A stretch of DNA of 64,000 nt, from the NCBI RefSeq assembly GCF_030269925.1, contig NC_085112.1, positions 6,201,501-6,265,500 on the forward strand, read 5' to 3'. Shown in pieces: positions 24,345-36,826 of the stretch. A model generated the notes under the pieces. It saw only the letters and a program-made list of their open reading frames with translations, ran no database searches and was not told the DNA's origin. Numbering within the stretch: position 1 is the first letter of the stretch; the number at the start of each line of letters is the position of its first letter. The DNA comes from Bombyx mori. Taxonomy: Eukaryota; Arthropoda; Insecta; Lepidoptera; Bombycidae. A program made the translations under genes and the position numbers.

Positions 24345-24590
24345 ACTAGCGACCCGCCCTCGCTTCGCTTCGGTAATATTAAAACACACATAAAAACCAA
24401 AAAATAAATAAATTAAAAAAAAAAAAAAGTAGCCTATGTTCATCAGGGACAATGTCGGCTTCTAATGAAAAAAGAATTTTTCAAATCGGTCCAGTAGTTT
24501 CGGAGCCTATTCGAAACAAACAAACAAACAAATCTTTCCTCTTTTTAATATTATATTATTAGTATAGATAATATTAGTATAGATATAGAT
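24345..24590 (+). repeat. ACTAGCGACCCGCC short repeat
   Basis: Starts ACTAGCGACCCGCCCTCGCT. It contains AAATCGGTCCAGTAGTTTCG and an (ACAA)n stretch, and ends in repeated AGTATAGATA. The family recurs at 25258, 26624, 27578, 42893 and inverted at 35338. It has no coding capacity. The class (SINE-like, Penelope or Helitron derivative) is not resolved. Confidence 0.7.
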
Positions 24591-24629
24591 TTAAATTATT
24601 TACCAACCAGGCAGCATAGTGGTTCCTAT

Positions 24630-24735
24630 CGGTGCGACTTGTAGGTACCACCATTTTGTTTATTGAACAATGCTTTTGTTTGAAGGGTAGATAGGACAAC
24701 TATTATCTCAATGTAATTGAGATTACGTCATCATT
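24630..24735 (+). repeat. Decayed Bm1 fragment
   Basis: GTAGGTACCACCATTTTG, AATGCTTTTGTTTGAAGGGT and TATCTCAATGTAATTGAGA follow the Bm1 order with gaps. Confidence 0.55.
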
Positions 24736-25257
24736 ATTATCATCATCATAGCTTAGACGAAAGGTCTGATTCATAAAATCAGAAAAGCACTAAATTTAGA
24801 TTTTTCAACCGCTAAATATGTACATATTTTATCGAATCATTAGCGGTATCTGTTTAGTGTTGAGATGTTTTTTTTTGTGGGTGCTCATCAGCCGGGAATC
24901 ATCGATGATGACGCGTTTATTCGACGAGCTGAAGATTAACCTTTACCTGATTAAACCAGATATTTATGAAGTAATCGAGTTTAAGTTAAGAATTCCGCTC
25001 ACGTGCTCCTAGGTTAATAAAAATAGACACTTTATTGAAGCGGTAAGAGTATCACGTGTTGAAGACAATAAGTTAGAATGTGTTTATTCGTAAAATATAT
25101 TATCCGATGGGCTCTTGAAGAAAACCGCAAACGTAACATGACGGAGATCCGATTTTGTTTTAATTCTTTAATTTAATACTATTTGTACTTTTTGTTAGGT
25201 ATATAGGTAATCGGACTCGGACAGTTTATCTCTGTATCATTTTGGTATTTAGTTTGT

Positions 25258-25480
25258 ACTAGCGACCCGCCCTCGCTTCGCTTCGGAAACTGTAATTTAT
25301 TATTGATTTCTCCACTATTTAATGGATGTTATTATACATATAAACCTGCCTCTTCAATCATTCTATCTATTAAAAAAACCGCATCAAAATCCGTTGCGTA
25401 GTTTTAAAGATTTAAGCATACATAGGGATAGACACATATAGGGACAGAGAAAGCGACTTTGTTTTATACTATGTAGTGAT
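25258..25480 (+). repeat. ACTAGCGACCCGCC short repeat, second subtype
   Basis: Same first 25 bases as the copy at 24345. The interior then diverges (ACCGCATCAAAATCCGTTGCG, ACATAGGGATAGAC) and ends near TTTTATACTATGTAG. It shows that this head is shared by elements with different bodies. Confidence 0.65.
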
Positions 25481-26623
25481 TACATGTCACTAGATAATTA
25501 AGTTACTTGACAGTTGACGCCATAGACAATTATGTTTTTAGAAGGCTATAATATGATGTCATTCAACAAAAAAGAAAGATAATAAAAAAGGAGCGAGCAA
25601 AAGCTAGACTGGGTAGCGAATTCGTAACGTTTCCAAAATATGAGACAAATAAAAACTGGAAAATTTACATACACCTAAAGATTTAATCTTTCCGTTCATC
25701 AAAAAACAAACAAGTGGGAATACACGATTCAGCAATAAAGGGGTAGCTAGGGACGATTTAATCAACCGATAAAAATTGTCAAGAGTCTTCGCTAGATGGC
25801 GGGAACTGATAAAACTCGGCTCCTGGCATACGTTTAGGAAAATAAACGGTTTTGTTTCTTTTGATTCTATTTAATTGTAATCTGAGATTGAGTGGTAAGA
25901 ATCAACCAAAATAAACTCATTCTTGGTAAGTTCAGAACCAAGCCAAAGTCCACAAATTTAGGCGTGTAAGCATGGCGGTGGATAAAATTATTGTACCAAC
26001 TTCATTCAATACATCCATAATGGTTCTTCGAGAAAATTACGTTTTTATTTTCTGCAAGCTATATATAACATAAACGTATATAACATAAACGATTTAAATT
26101 CAAATAAAAAGGCATAATGACCTCCAATAATGGCCACTGTTAGATTTTCAGAAAAGTATGCATACAGGATGTCCTTTTATTTCGAATAACATCATAAATA
26201 TCCATCCATTCATGGATACACTGTATAGGGTAAACAAATAAAAAAAAAACCAGACGAAGCTATCGCTCTACTGATAGTGAGTGGCCAGTGTGTTCACAGC
26301 TTATGGACATCAACAATATTATATACATAGCCGACCCAAGGTTACAGCTAAAGATTATTTTTAAGCTTATTTGAAAGACAGCATGGTTTTTTCATGAGTG
26401 CTGAGCTCACTGTCACCGTGTGTTGTTTCGACCTTAATAGCCAGTCCATACTGTAATTACTGTAATAATATGATAAGCGTGTGTGTTTGTTTTTTTGCTC
26501 GTGTATTGAGAGAGTGACAGGAAAGTGACATAGTCTACCTTTGATCCCGAAAAACTTGTCATTCCCATGGGAAACTACACCTTTGACCACACGGGCGGGT
26601 AGGAGCTATTATTATATATTATT
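25481..26623. other. Intergenic DNA with a CTCF/E2F-like site
   Basis: No gene or repeat is recognised. AGATGGCG lies at 25794-25801 and continues into GGCGGGAA (25798-25805), an E2F-like octamer overlapping the CTCF-like core. Confidence 0.45.
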
Positions 26624-26910
26624 ACTAGCTGACCCGGCAAACGTTCTTTTGCCATATATAACATTTCTAGGGAACTATAATATAAAACTATATAAATATT
26701 CTAGGGGACTATAACAAAAAAAAAATGTCCAAAAAATTAAAAATAAATGTTAGGGGTGTACAACTCGTATCACATAAGAGTATGAAAAATAGATAGTAGC
26801 CGATTTTCAGACTTACTGAAGATGTATATAAAATTTCATAAAGATCAGTCAAACCGTTTCAGAGGAGTATGGTAACTAACATTGTGACACGAGAATTTTA
26901 TATATAAGAT
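26624..26910 (+). repeat. ACTAGCTGACCCGGC short repeat, third subtype
   Basis: Head ACTAGCTGACCCGGCAAACG, then TAGATAGTAGCCGATTTTCAG, TTTCATAAAGATCAGTCAAACC and the end ACACGAGAATTTTATATATAAG. The minus-strand copy at 34974-35338 is the same subtype. Confidence 0.75.
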
Positions 26911-27014
26911 ATCATGTTACTGTCTATGTATTCACTGTAAGTAGGTACAGTAAGCTAATATGCTATGAATGCACTAGGTATAATGCTGTTGAATTTTTCT
27001 GATGATATATTTTT

Positions 27015-27200
27015 TCCTTAACTATTCGCTAGTAGTCTAAGGACTATTTCAGCTACGCGCGGACGGGTAGATGAGCTCACGGGCTCAACCTGAAGGAATT
27101 TGCTAGCACTGGCTTTAGCAACAGCAGTGCTTCGCCGAATCTACAACTGAACTGGAATCGCGACCCACAAAGAAGATCCGGCAAGAAACACAATGGAATG
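27015..27200 (-). repeat. BMC1-like LINE tail
   Basis: Minus-strand copy: GAGCTCACGGGCTCAACC, AGCAGTGCTTCGCCGAATC and CGCGACCCACAAAGAAGATCC match the inverted family sequence. Confidence 0.65.
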
Positions 27201-27577
27201 TAACTATGGGTGATTATATACGCACGTCTTCACGAATGATGACGTTTAAGAAAACCCGCAAAATTTTACGTAATCAATATACAACTGAGACAGCGCTAAA
27301 ACATAGTAATGATGTTGAAAGTGAATAAAGTTAATTTATGAAGAATCGATTTTTTTAATTATTAGTAAAGTGGTGTGTTATCTTTGAAGATCGATTAAAT
27401 TTTGTTTCTTATAGAAAGGAGTCGAAGAATATAGACGTTACGAGGTAGGTAGGTACTTAAAAATGAAATAATGTTACTCGGTTATTCTGATAATACCTAA
27501 TAAGTATTATTTGGAAAATCAGTGCGTATTTTTATGTTAAATGCTCAAGGATTTTCGTTCTCAGTATTTTATTAATT

Positions 27578-27877
27578 ACTAGCTGACCCGGCAGACTTCG
27601 TAATGCCTCAATCGATATATAAAGACCTAAGCTTTTCTATAAAATAAACTTAAAACAAACAAAAGGAATCCGTCCGACGGTGGACACATCAAAGGAAGGA
27701 ATTTTTTATTTAATTCTGAGCATTTTCATATTATGTATCTACCTTTTAAACCTTCTCTGGACTTCCAAAAATAATTCAAGACCAAAATTAGCCAAATCGG
27801 TCCAGCCGTTCTCGAGTTTTAGCGAGACTAACGAATCGCAATTCATTTTTATATATAGAGATAGATATAGATATATG
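27578..27877 (+). repeat. ACTAGCTGACCCGGC short repeat, fourth subtype
   Basis: Head ACTAGCTGACCCGGCAGAC, then CGTAATGCCTCAATCGATAT, CAAATCGGTCCAGCCGTTC and TAGCGAGACTAACGAATCG, ending in ATATAGATAG repeats. Nearly the same as the copy at 42893-43200, which allows an age estimate from their divergence. Confidence 0.75.
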
Positions 27878-30419
27878 AGCATGGTAATGATTTGAACCTT
27901 TTCTTAATACACATGAAAATTCTTCCTTTGGTAGAAAATCTGAAGAAAAAAATGATTTTCCTTTCGCTTTTTACTGCAAACAAATTTAAAGTCCTCAAGA
28001 AAAATGCTGACCTATATTGCTCAAACAAAATTAGGTATTTCAAAGATTAGTTAATTTTGTATGTAGTTGGGTCATTGACTTTCTCAATGTCTCTCAAAAA
28101 TTGGTCCACATACCTACCTTAGCTTTTTCCATAATATATCTGAAACAAACAAAAAATATTGTTAAGTGCATAGTTTTGAGGCGCGCCAAATAAACAAAAA
28201 TCAAAATGTTTGTTTTATGCCATAAAACACATTTATGCTGTAAAAATTTACAATTCAAAATTAAAAGGTAAGCAAGTATTTTCGATATTACCGTAGTGCG
28301 AGTATGTAGTATACCTACAGCCCGTCACCCTTTGACAAGGTACTTAGTTTTATTTTTTATCTTGTTAAATTTTTTACTCTACCGCGAAGATTACGTGTGG
28401 TGAAAATAGCGTAAAAGAAGAATAGATCTTCTGAATGTAGGTAAGTTTACCGCTTAAACAAAATTAAAAAGAAAAATTGATAACAGCACCATCTATGATT
28501 CGTATATAAATTTAATTAGTTGCATCGTTTTCAATCGGACTTGCATCGCCATCTGTGTTTGTACGTGCGTATCATTTGCAGTTGTGGTTTGCGTAAAAAA
28601 TAATAGTTAGTCACATAGTTTGTGCTTTTACCAAAAGATGCAGCTCTACAAGAAAAAATTAATTTCTCTGAAAACCACATTGTTTATATCAAAATTTTAA
28701 GCCATGCAATTAATTTAAGAAATTGTACTAGGAAATTTAATGTAATTTAATATTAATAAGACTTCAGCTTGGAAAACATACGTCCTAGCTAACACTTTTT
28801 TCAGAAATGACCAGGACTATTTAAGTGGAGGCTCAATGTGCTTAGACTCTATGACAATGGCATAACGTAGTTTTTTCTTTAAAACATTCAAAAAGAAGCA
28901 GTGCGTTAGTTACCACATCTTCGTTAGTTTTTTTCTTGTGTATTCTCATCGGTTGAAGAGAGAGGTTAGCGGTCAATCGAATTAAATACTTTTTATTTCT
29001 TCCAAACAGCCAATGTACTTAGGTACCTATTAGTAGGTACGTTTAAGAAAATAATAATACCAAAACTAGTGTAAGTTCTGCACAAAACTTACGAACATTT
29101 CTACACGTTTAGAACTGTTTGCGTTTTGATTTAGCTTTAAATATAATTTTATGTTACACGAGCTCCTCTTCTGCATCGTGCTAGTTACTAGACTCCAGCG
29201 ACATCCTAAACAATTCACTTGAAAACATAAGCGGTAATGCTTAGCTTATATAATACCTATGACTTAAAGACGTATTTTTTATTAATCGGATTATAATAGA
29301 TTTTGCCGTTTAAATTATAACATAGGATTTTTAGGTATTTTAGGATTGTTTTAAGAAGTAAGTTCGAGTCGTTAAGGTACATACATCACCTGGAAAAAAG
29401 TCTCGTGATCTTCAGATTGCAGTAACACGGTAATGCACTGAAATATTTCGTCGTTAAATCTTAAACCTCACAAATCAACTGTTACTATGGATCATTAAAA
29501 AAAGCTCTCAGAGGCCGAGGATAAAATAATAAAATAAAACTCAACAAAAATCAAAATAATATGCTATTCCGTTTACTTGAATGTCATATTTTTTTCAATT
29601 ATTTTGATTTAAAAACCAAATCACAGAATATATTTTGATAAAGTGTCTATGGGCTCAATTCTAAATAAAGATGCCTTAAAAAAAAAAAAAAAACGCTTAT
29701 AAATAAGATGACAAATACAAAACAATTGAGAAGCTCCTCCTGTTTTGAAATTGGTTAAAAGCAATGACTGCTGCTCATAAAAGTTTACTATCCATCGATT
29801 TGACAAATAAAAATAAGTAAAAAAAAGGATTCAAGTAGGTAAATGTTGAATTGATGTTTTGTTTACATTGATGCAATAAAATAGTTACGACGTGTTGAAT
29901 AATCGCTTCCAGTTTGAGTGACCATAAATTTGTATATTTTTAAAGTCCCGCTGTTTGGAGACAATAAAAATTTAACGATGGTGAGGGTGCCCGAATAAAA
30001 TAGTTGTGTGTTTTAAGGTGCTAAATAGGTGGCCGGGTAGTTTTACAACATTGTCGGTTTACAGGATTTATTTGACTCTCTAAAACTCGTAAATAATAAT
30101 GACTTAAGTAGCTAATATGGCCTATAAAATAACACAGTAAAATTAATCACGGATAACGGGCCCGTCAAGCTTTTTTTTCACGAATAGAGACAAATAAGAT
30201 AAGTATTCTTGTAGGAAAGCTATTTTCTTAGATGAAAGACAAAATTTCATATTGTTCTTTTACTGCTTTGCTGAAGTGATGCTTAGATAAATTATATCCT
30301 ATAAAAGGTTTATTACCGCAAATGAGTAACTGTACACATTTCAACATTGGTAGTAAATAGACAAACGCTTAGATGTTATTTCTAACCTAAAAGTTATCTA
30401 TCTTGAGCTTCGCAGCAAT

Positions 30420-30560
30420 ATCGGTTTCTGAACGATTAACAGAGGGCGTACGTGCCCTTCGGTTTTATGGCATACTTTTACGACGTCGTAAACTGGGCCA
30501 TATAATGCCCATAATCTTTTCCGACGAGTTTCGACATGAACACGATAGATGGCGCTAAAC
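30420..30560. promoter_or_regulatory. Palindromic posterior-Hox-like module with PHO, CArG-like and CTCF-like sites
   Basis: In 92 bases: TTTTATGGC (30463-30471, Abd-B-like and PHO core overlapped); the 16-base perfect palindrome TTTACGACGTCGTAAA (30477-30492), which is two head-to-head TTTACGAC posterior-Hox-type sites around an ACGT core; the CArG-like near-palindrome GGGCCATATAATGCCC (30495-30510); and AGATGGCGCT (30547-30556, CTCF-like core). It lies in the middle of the repeat-poor block. Confidence 0.45.
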
Positions 30561-31469
30561 ACAAAACTTGGAATCACTGTCAACGAACCAAATGTTTAAG
30601 TTTTATTGTGTGTTTCGCTAATGTGGTGTGAAATTAATAGGTAATAATGCTTTTATGGGTACTTGTCGGGTTTATAGGGGTATAAAGTCGTTGGCCGTGG
30701 CAGGTGAATGTTGTAGTCAATGTATTTGTTTTAATTTGACCGCAGGTGTTCTGTGGAACAGTTCATAGGTATTTGAGGTAGGTATTTTTATTTAATTGAA
30801 AATATGTAAAATTGTTGCGATATTAATGGTGTGAATATAAATATAAATAAAATTATAATTCAGCGTAGAATGAAGTTTTACCTACATACAGTTTTTCTTA
30901 GAAATGTTTTAGGTAGGTAGGTACTATTTTTGATACTTATATGATCACATTACCTATTTAGGTATTTAATAAATTATTGACAGCATTTTGTTTTTCGTAA
31001 TAAAGAATTTAAAATTGATAGTACTGTAAATATAGGATCTACTTCGAATATATTGATACCTAATTAAAATTATATTGAAATTGGAGTGCCTAAATTTATT
31101 AAATATAGTAAAGTAGATAAGACATTTATAATGAAACAAACAATCAACTATCCAAATTAAAGTTCACGCATTGTTTCAAAACAACAATTCCTCCGCATCC
31201 CTTGAAACCGCATAAAGTTAAATGCGCAGAAGTATCATTATAATAAATTTTAACCAGAACATCGTCACGCCTTTCGCTACACAACTTACCCCGTCTAGAC
31301 TGAAACTATTTCTATATTACCCTCAATTACTATTACCACGAGTCCCTTTCTGGCTTACAGGAAAAATAGTATGGGTGAAAGAGACTGCATGTTTTAGTGA
31401 AGGGTGGACCTCTGAAATCCAGCCGATTTTCCATGCAATTGAATAAAATACGTTACGGTGTGTTGCTGT

Positions 31470-31477
31470 TGACGTCA
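31470..31477. promoter_or_regulatory. Perfect CRE palindrome TGACGTCA
   Basis: One of four perfect TGACGTCA sites in the window (also 46766, 51936 and 58731). CREB/ATF-type bZIP proteins bind it. No exon or TATA box was recognised alongside. Confidence 0.4.
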
Positions 31478-33329
31478 CACGGGACTTTTGCCACAGCCTT
31501 TGCTCGTTTGATGTGTTAGTGCTTCCTGATTTCGAATATAAATAGAATCGATTTTGTCATTTATATTTCCTTCACTTCCATTATTTTATTTCCGTATACA
31601 TTATAAATGGCATAAAACGCATAGGTACGCAATGGATTAAATGTTACTTCAGGATATTTAGTTTTAATTTTTAAATTGATTATTAAAAAAAATGTTTATT
31701 TGCGCTAATGTTAATGCTAAATATGTCAAAAAGTGTCAACGAAATGAGTGGTTTATTTAGATTTCTTAAACTCTTTTTGAACTAGTAAAGTTACAGGAAA
31801 TACCTAAGTTGTAGAAAAGTCACAAGTTCTGGGTTATCAAAACTGTTTAACGGACTTTTGTTGCGATAAACAGGCACTTCTCAACTTTTATTGTATAACT
31901 TTACTGAGTTAGGTGTGAGATACTATAGGCCTGTTTTATCTTATCAGTTCTGTTACTCACGTCGAAATGTATTGTTCTGTAGTGAATTCAAATGGAGATA
32001 AAAATAGGTAACTTATCAGAAAGAACTTATCCCACACAGTGCCAAACATAATTCATTGACTTTTTATATATATTTTCTGTCATACTATTTTATTTCGAGA
32101 ACTATTTCTTTTAATGGATCTTATGTATTTTTGCCAAACTAATTCAAATGTAACGGACGTTCCCTCAACAAAATGGTAACACGGAATTCCGTGTGACATA
32201 ACCGACATTACCGTTAGCTACGAATGGGATGTTTCACACCACGCCGCTGTAAAATTTTATTAAAATTAAAACAAAAACACTTGATAGCACGAAAATACAT
32301 GTAAAGCCGAGGCGAGGGTTGAAACGTGGCTGAATTTTCAGTAATAGCGCTTGGAACAACCTCCCACGGCCGTTCTATAGCGGAATTTGCATTATCGCGT
32401 TATTAATGCTAGCACAAAAATACCATAGGCTGGATGGAATGCCGATGGAGACGCCAATGTTATATCGTGTGAACGAACCACAGTGATAAGTGATAAGTCA
32501 CTTAATGATAATGAGAAAATCGTGTAGCTTGTGTCATCAAAAAATATGTTTTCCCATTTTGTAGTAGGTATAGATTCACAAAGAATCGGCAATTCATGCC
32601 ATTTTCTATACTTTTTTGTAAAATTTTGTATGAATTTAATTAAATTTGCAGATTTTTTCAATGTTTCTGCTCATGTATCGTCAAGTAAGATCATCCCTTA
32701 CACTTAAAACCATAACTTGATCTTAAAGTAGATTCTTTAAATTATATGAGATTTAATAGTTTTTATCTTTGAAAGCTAAACCGAGCGACAAACATAACTT
32801 GAATATGCTTAGTACTTAATTTTGCCGTTTTCATAATGCATTTACCATTTTACAAAATACTAATAGCTTAGTAGGTACTTATAGTGTACATAATGTACTT
32901 GTGTATAGGTTGCTGATGTCTTATGTCCTAAGCGTTAAAGATATTCAGGTTAATAACATTAGTATATTTTCATTCTTGATTACGACTTATAAAAACCCAA
33001 GGAAATACTATGACATAAATACGCGACTTAATCTCGTGTTTATAATATCCAGTTTACGATTCCTTTCGTCTCGTCAACAATGTAGTTATCAGAGATTAGA
33101 ACCGAGGCAGTGTTGTTTTTTAATCATAAATAAATTTATTTTCAAGAAAAAAAATGGATTTTCTGAGCTACAGTTGCCATAACCGAAATTTCATTAACAC
33201 CTCTTTTGCAATTTACATTAGAAATGTGTACTCACGCACCCAGGCACAAATACTAACAAAGGAATCTCCAACAGCAAAGAATCGTCCGAGTACGTCGTTA
33301 TTTTAATACCCTTATCAAAAAACAAGGCA

Positions 33330-33380
33330 CATTACAAAATGGCCGCCATTTTCATGAGTTTGCGCGGGAAAACGTTCGTG
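33330..33380. promoter_or_regulatory. YY1/PHO palindrome beside an E2F site
   Basis: AAAATGGCCGCCATTTT (33336-33352) carries a perfect YY1/PHO consensus AAAATGGCGGC on the minus strand and a one-mismatch copy on the plus strand. Ten bases later GCGCGGGAAAA (33362-33372) matches the E2F consensus TTTTCCCGCGC in reverse. Confidence 0.45.
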
Positions 33381-34849
33381 AGCCAGCCTGGAAAATTATA
33401 ACAAAAGGCATCTACCGCTATCTTTCTAATTATAGTAAATCACCTTGCTACAGGCGAGATAAGACTACACGTGCAATGTCTAAAAGTCTTAAGTACCGGT
33501 GCCAATCGGGTACTTATGACGTTATTGTATGAAGGCAAAACACTTCGTGTGCCGTCAGACGTGAAACGGTGTAAGTGCTTCATTCGCTTAGTCAAGTTGC
33601 TTCGTTTGTATGTTCAAAGGAATTGAGTCCACTTTGAACGTGTACAGGTCTTTGGTTTATTCTGGTTGGCATTGTTTTAGGACTTTTCAGTTCTGGTGCC
33701 TTGCATCGTTCGATGAACGGACCCTCTCGCCGAGTACAATCGCGACGAAAAGTATCCTGTATTGTATTCCGTAGGAATTCTTTCAAGTAAGGTATTGAGA
33801 AAATAGCAGATAAAATGTAAGCACAGGTGAGACCGAAATAGTATATAACTTCCACTGCTTTAAATGAATAATATTTTTTATATTTTTTATGTTAGGCTTA
33901 CTGAGCTCATTTAAATTTTTAGTATTGACTGTTAACAATTATTTTTAAACTTTTGTTGCGATATACCGACTAATATTTCGAAATATTAAAAAAATATATT
34001 AATAATCTATGAATGGTTTAATCGCTCGTGATTAGCATTATATTTTTGGTAGCACATCAAAATCTGTTTCCAATTACCGCATTACTAATTGGCTTGGACT
34101 CCGAAAAAACGAGTGTGTATTGAATAAACAACTTTATTTTCAGTGTTCTATGCTAGATGAAGATCTCGACGATTGACATTAAATTTTTTAACAATCTCAC
34201 ATACAAATCGATTTTCCAATGAGCAATATTGAATAAAAATATGGAATAAAGTGCTTTTGTTTTAATCATTTTACTATTTTTACTATTTTCCAATTTACCA
34301 ATTTTCAAAAAGCTCCACTCGTGTTCTTGTGATTTTCAAAACTCTTCGTGCTGGAATGGCTATATTGATTACATTGATGATCTACTACTCAATAAGAGTC
34401 TATTTTTTGATAAAACAGTAAAGTCGGAGACATCAACCACGAGTATGCTCGCGTATTACCAAATTGCTGCTAGCAAACCTTACATCAGATTGATTGGTTC
34501 TATATTGTTTAAACTGATAGGCACATATCACATAATAATATATTATATTTTTCTGCAGTATCGGGATTCAAAATATCGAACATCAAGACGTCAATTCATT
34601 CTTCTTTTATTCTGTCAAAGTAATCTACGAAGTTTCAACGTTGAGTGGATTATGTTGAAAAATAGCGTTCTGAATTTTTTTGAGTTTTAGTTTGGAAAAA
34701 TGTTTTAAGTCGGAAATGTTTTAGTCGAAAAATTTACCCACATTATTATCTATAAATACTTTTCCTTCTCAAGAAAGGCCGTCGCCATTTCAAACAGAAT
34801 AAGGTTTTATGTTAACCCCTTTTACAGTTATTCAATTTTCACGGCGAGC

Positions 34850-34973
34850 CCCGAAATATTTTAGACCTAAAGCAGCTTAATTTTCTGAGAAGTTTTTAAC
34901 CTGCCAATAAAAATTCTGCCAAAATTGGGCAATCGTTTGGAAAACACATACCGACACATAGAGTACATGTGTT
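34850..34973 (+). repeat. 3' fragment of a GACCCG-type repeat
   Basis: CTGCCAAAATTGGGCAATCG and ACACATACCGACACATAG resemble the 3' portion of the short repeat class. The minus-strand copy that follows appears inserted into its end. Confidence 0.35.
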
Positions 34974-35338
34974 ATCTAATATATAAAATTCTCGTGTCAC
35001 AATGTTCGTTCCCATACTCCTCCGAAACCGCTTGACCGATTCTCATGAAATTTTTTATGCATATTCAGTAAGCCTGAGAATCGGCTACTATCTATTTTTC
35101 TAACCTTTAAGTGATAAGGGGTGTTCACCCCAAATTTTTTTTTTTAGTTTTTTGATGTTTTATTTATTTATTATATGGCATCAAAAAATACGTACAACTC
35201 TAAATTTGCACTTTTTTATCACCAATCCTTGCTTTTTAATAGTCATTTTCATAATTTTATCATTTTCTATCCCTATTATTTATGGCAAGCAATTATTCTA
35301 TTATATATGGCAAGACAACGTTTGCCGGGTCAGCTAGT
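34974..35338 (-). repeat. ACTAGCTGACCCGGC short repeat, inverted copy
   Basis: Reverse complement of the 26624-26910 subtype. It starts (at 35338) ACTAGCTGACCCGGCAAACG and ends TTTTATATATTAGAT. It is longer than the other copy because of an A/T-rich middle with a repeated TTGCCATATATAA-like unit. Confidence 0.75.
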
Positions 35339-35390
35339 TTATTATAAAGTAAATAACAAACGAAACTAAATTTTTAGAGCATTTTTTTAT

Positions 35391-35618
35391 TGTGGTGGAC
35401 GAGCTCACAGCCCATCTGGTATTAAGTGGTTACCGGAGCCTATAGCATCTACAACGTAAATGCCGCCACCCACCTTGAGATATGAGTTGTAAGGTCTCAG
35501 TATAGTTACAACGGCTGTCCCACCCTTGAAACCGAAACGCATTACTGCTTCACGGCTGAAATAGGCAGGGTGGTGGTACCTACCCTTGCGGACTCATAAG
35601 AAGTCCTACCACCAGTAA
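35391..35618 (-). repeat. Bm1 SINE, 5'-truncated
   Basis: Minus-strand body from the T-run at 35391 through GAGCTCACAGCCCATCTGG to CCTACCACCAGTAA. It begins 52 bases after the preceding short repeat. Confidence 0.9.
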
Positions 35619-35884
35619 AATTTAAAATTGTGTTTGCTTCCAATTTACAGACAGTCACTTTCCTGTTGTTTTTTTGTTGTTTTAGAAATTACTGTTATGT
35701 AACTATAGATACGGAGATATTGAATTGAGGTTATGAGAGAAACGGCTCATCCCGTTTCAGTGCAACAAGCTCGGCGGTTAATCGCAACTCACCCCGGGGT
35801 TGTTACCCGCGGGGATGGAGACTGATATTGCGCCCGCAGCACGCTGCCTTTCTCTGCCACGTTATATTGCTCAATTAAATTGGC

Positions 35885-36105
35885 AAGACTTTATGATCAC
35901 ATCATGCTGGTGGGGTTTCTTGTGAGCCCCGCATGGATAGGTACCACTACTAAATATATGTACCACGAAGTAGCACCCTTAATACTTACTATACATCAGA
36001 GACTTAGGCCTGATGTTTTAAAGTTAATGGCGGCATTCACGTTGCGGTGTCACTTAAAACAAGTTGGGCAGTGAGCTCGTTTACCCATTTAAGGAATAAT
36101 AAAAA
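35885..36105 (+). repeat. Decayed Bm1 SINE
   Basis: CTGGTGGGGTTTCTTGTGAGC, ATAGGTACCACTACTAA, GAAGTAGCACCC and TTGGGCAGTGAGCTCGTTTACCC keep the Bm1 order at high divergence. The 64-codon frame at 35880-36074 is part of it. Confidence 0.7.
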
Positions 36106-36514
36106 ACGTAGTAGACATTAGTAAATTTAAATACTTGTTTCAATTCCGCTTGATATCGTCAGCTGAAAATCTATAGGTATTGGATTTGGCAAGAATTTTC
36201 AGTATATTGAGCTGTAAGATATCAGATAAATAATATACGAAATGGGATGGATCCCTGGAATATACTTTTGTATTAATATCGATGAAAAGAATCGAAAAAT
36301 AACATAAAGAAAATCTTTCGAACTAACAATGAAGAATTAATTGATGTTAATAGGTCAATGAGTTCAGAACTCAAATATTGTTAAGAGTCTACCGGTTCAT
36401 ACCATGAGACACGAAACCTAACTTTCATTTGCATTAAAACAAGAACTGTCCTATTTCATAAACCGTTAACTTCATTACCGTTGCTTCCAACAGTATTGTA
36501 GTGCTTATCTGCGT

Positions 36515-36769
36515 TTACTGGTGGTAGGACCGCTTGTGAGTCCGCGCGAGTAGGTACCACCGCCCTGCCTATTTCTGCCGTGAAGCAGTGATGCGTTTCG
36601 GTTTGAAGGATGGGGCAGCCGTTGTAACTATACTGAGATCTTAAAACTTATATCTCAAGGTGGGTGGTGCATTTACATTGTAGATGTCCATGGGCTCCAG
36701 TAACCACTTAACATCAGGTGGGCTGTGAGCTCGTCCACCCATATAGGCAATAAAAAATAAATAAATAAA
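36515..36769 (+). repeat. Bm1 SINE, 5'-truncated, left arm of an inverted pair
   Basis: Body from TTTACTGGTGGTAGGACC to an AATAAATAAATAAA tail. It faces the minus copy at 36827 tail to tail across 57 bases. Confidence 0.92.
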
Positions 36770-36826
36770 GCATCAAAATACATAGTAGGATCAGCATAAA
36801 CTCATAATAATTACCTAAGTTAATAC

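Larger units (their letters stand above)
27878..34849. other. Long repeat-poor non-coding block
   Basis: About 7 kb in which I recognise no dispersed repeat. It is AT-rich with several CpG-richer islands: 30.42-30.56, 31.44-31.50, 32.16-32.40 and 33.30-33.50 kb. A CTCF-like CGCCATCT lies at 28547-28554. Open stretches of up to 93 codons (plus 32901-33182, minus 33855-33592) show no recognisable protein. Confidence 0.5.
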
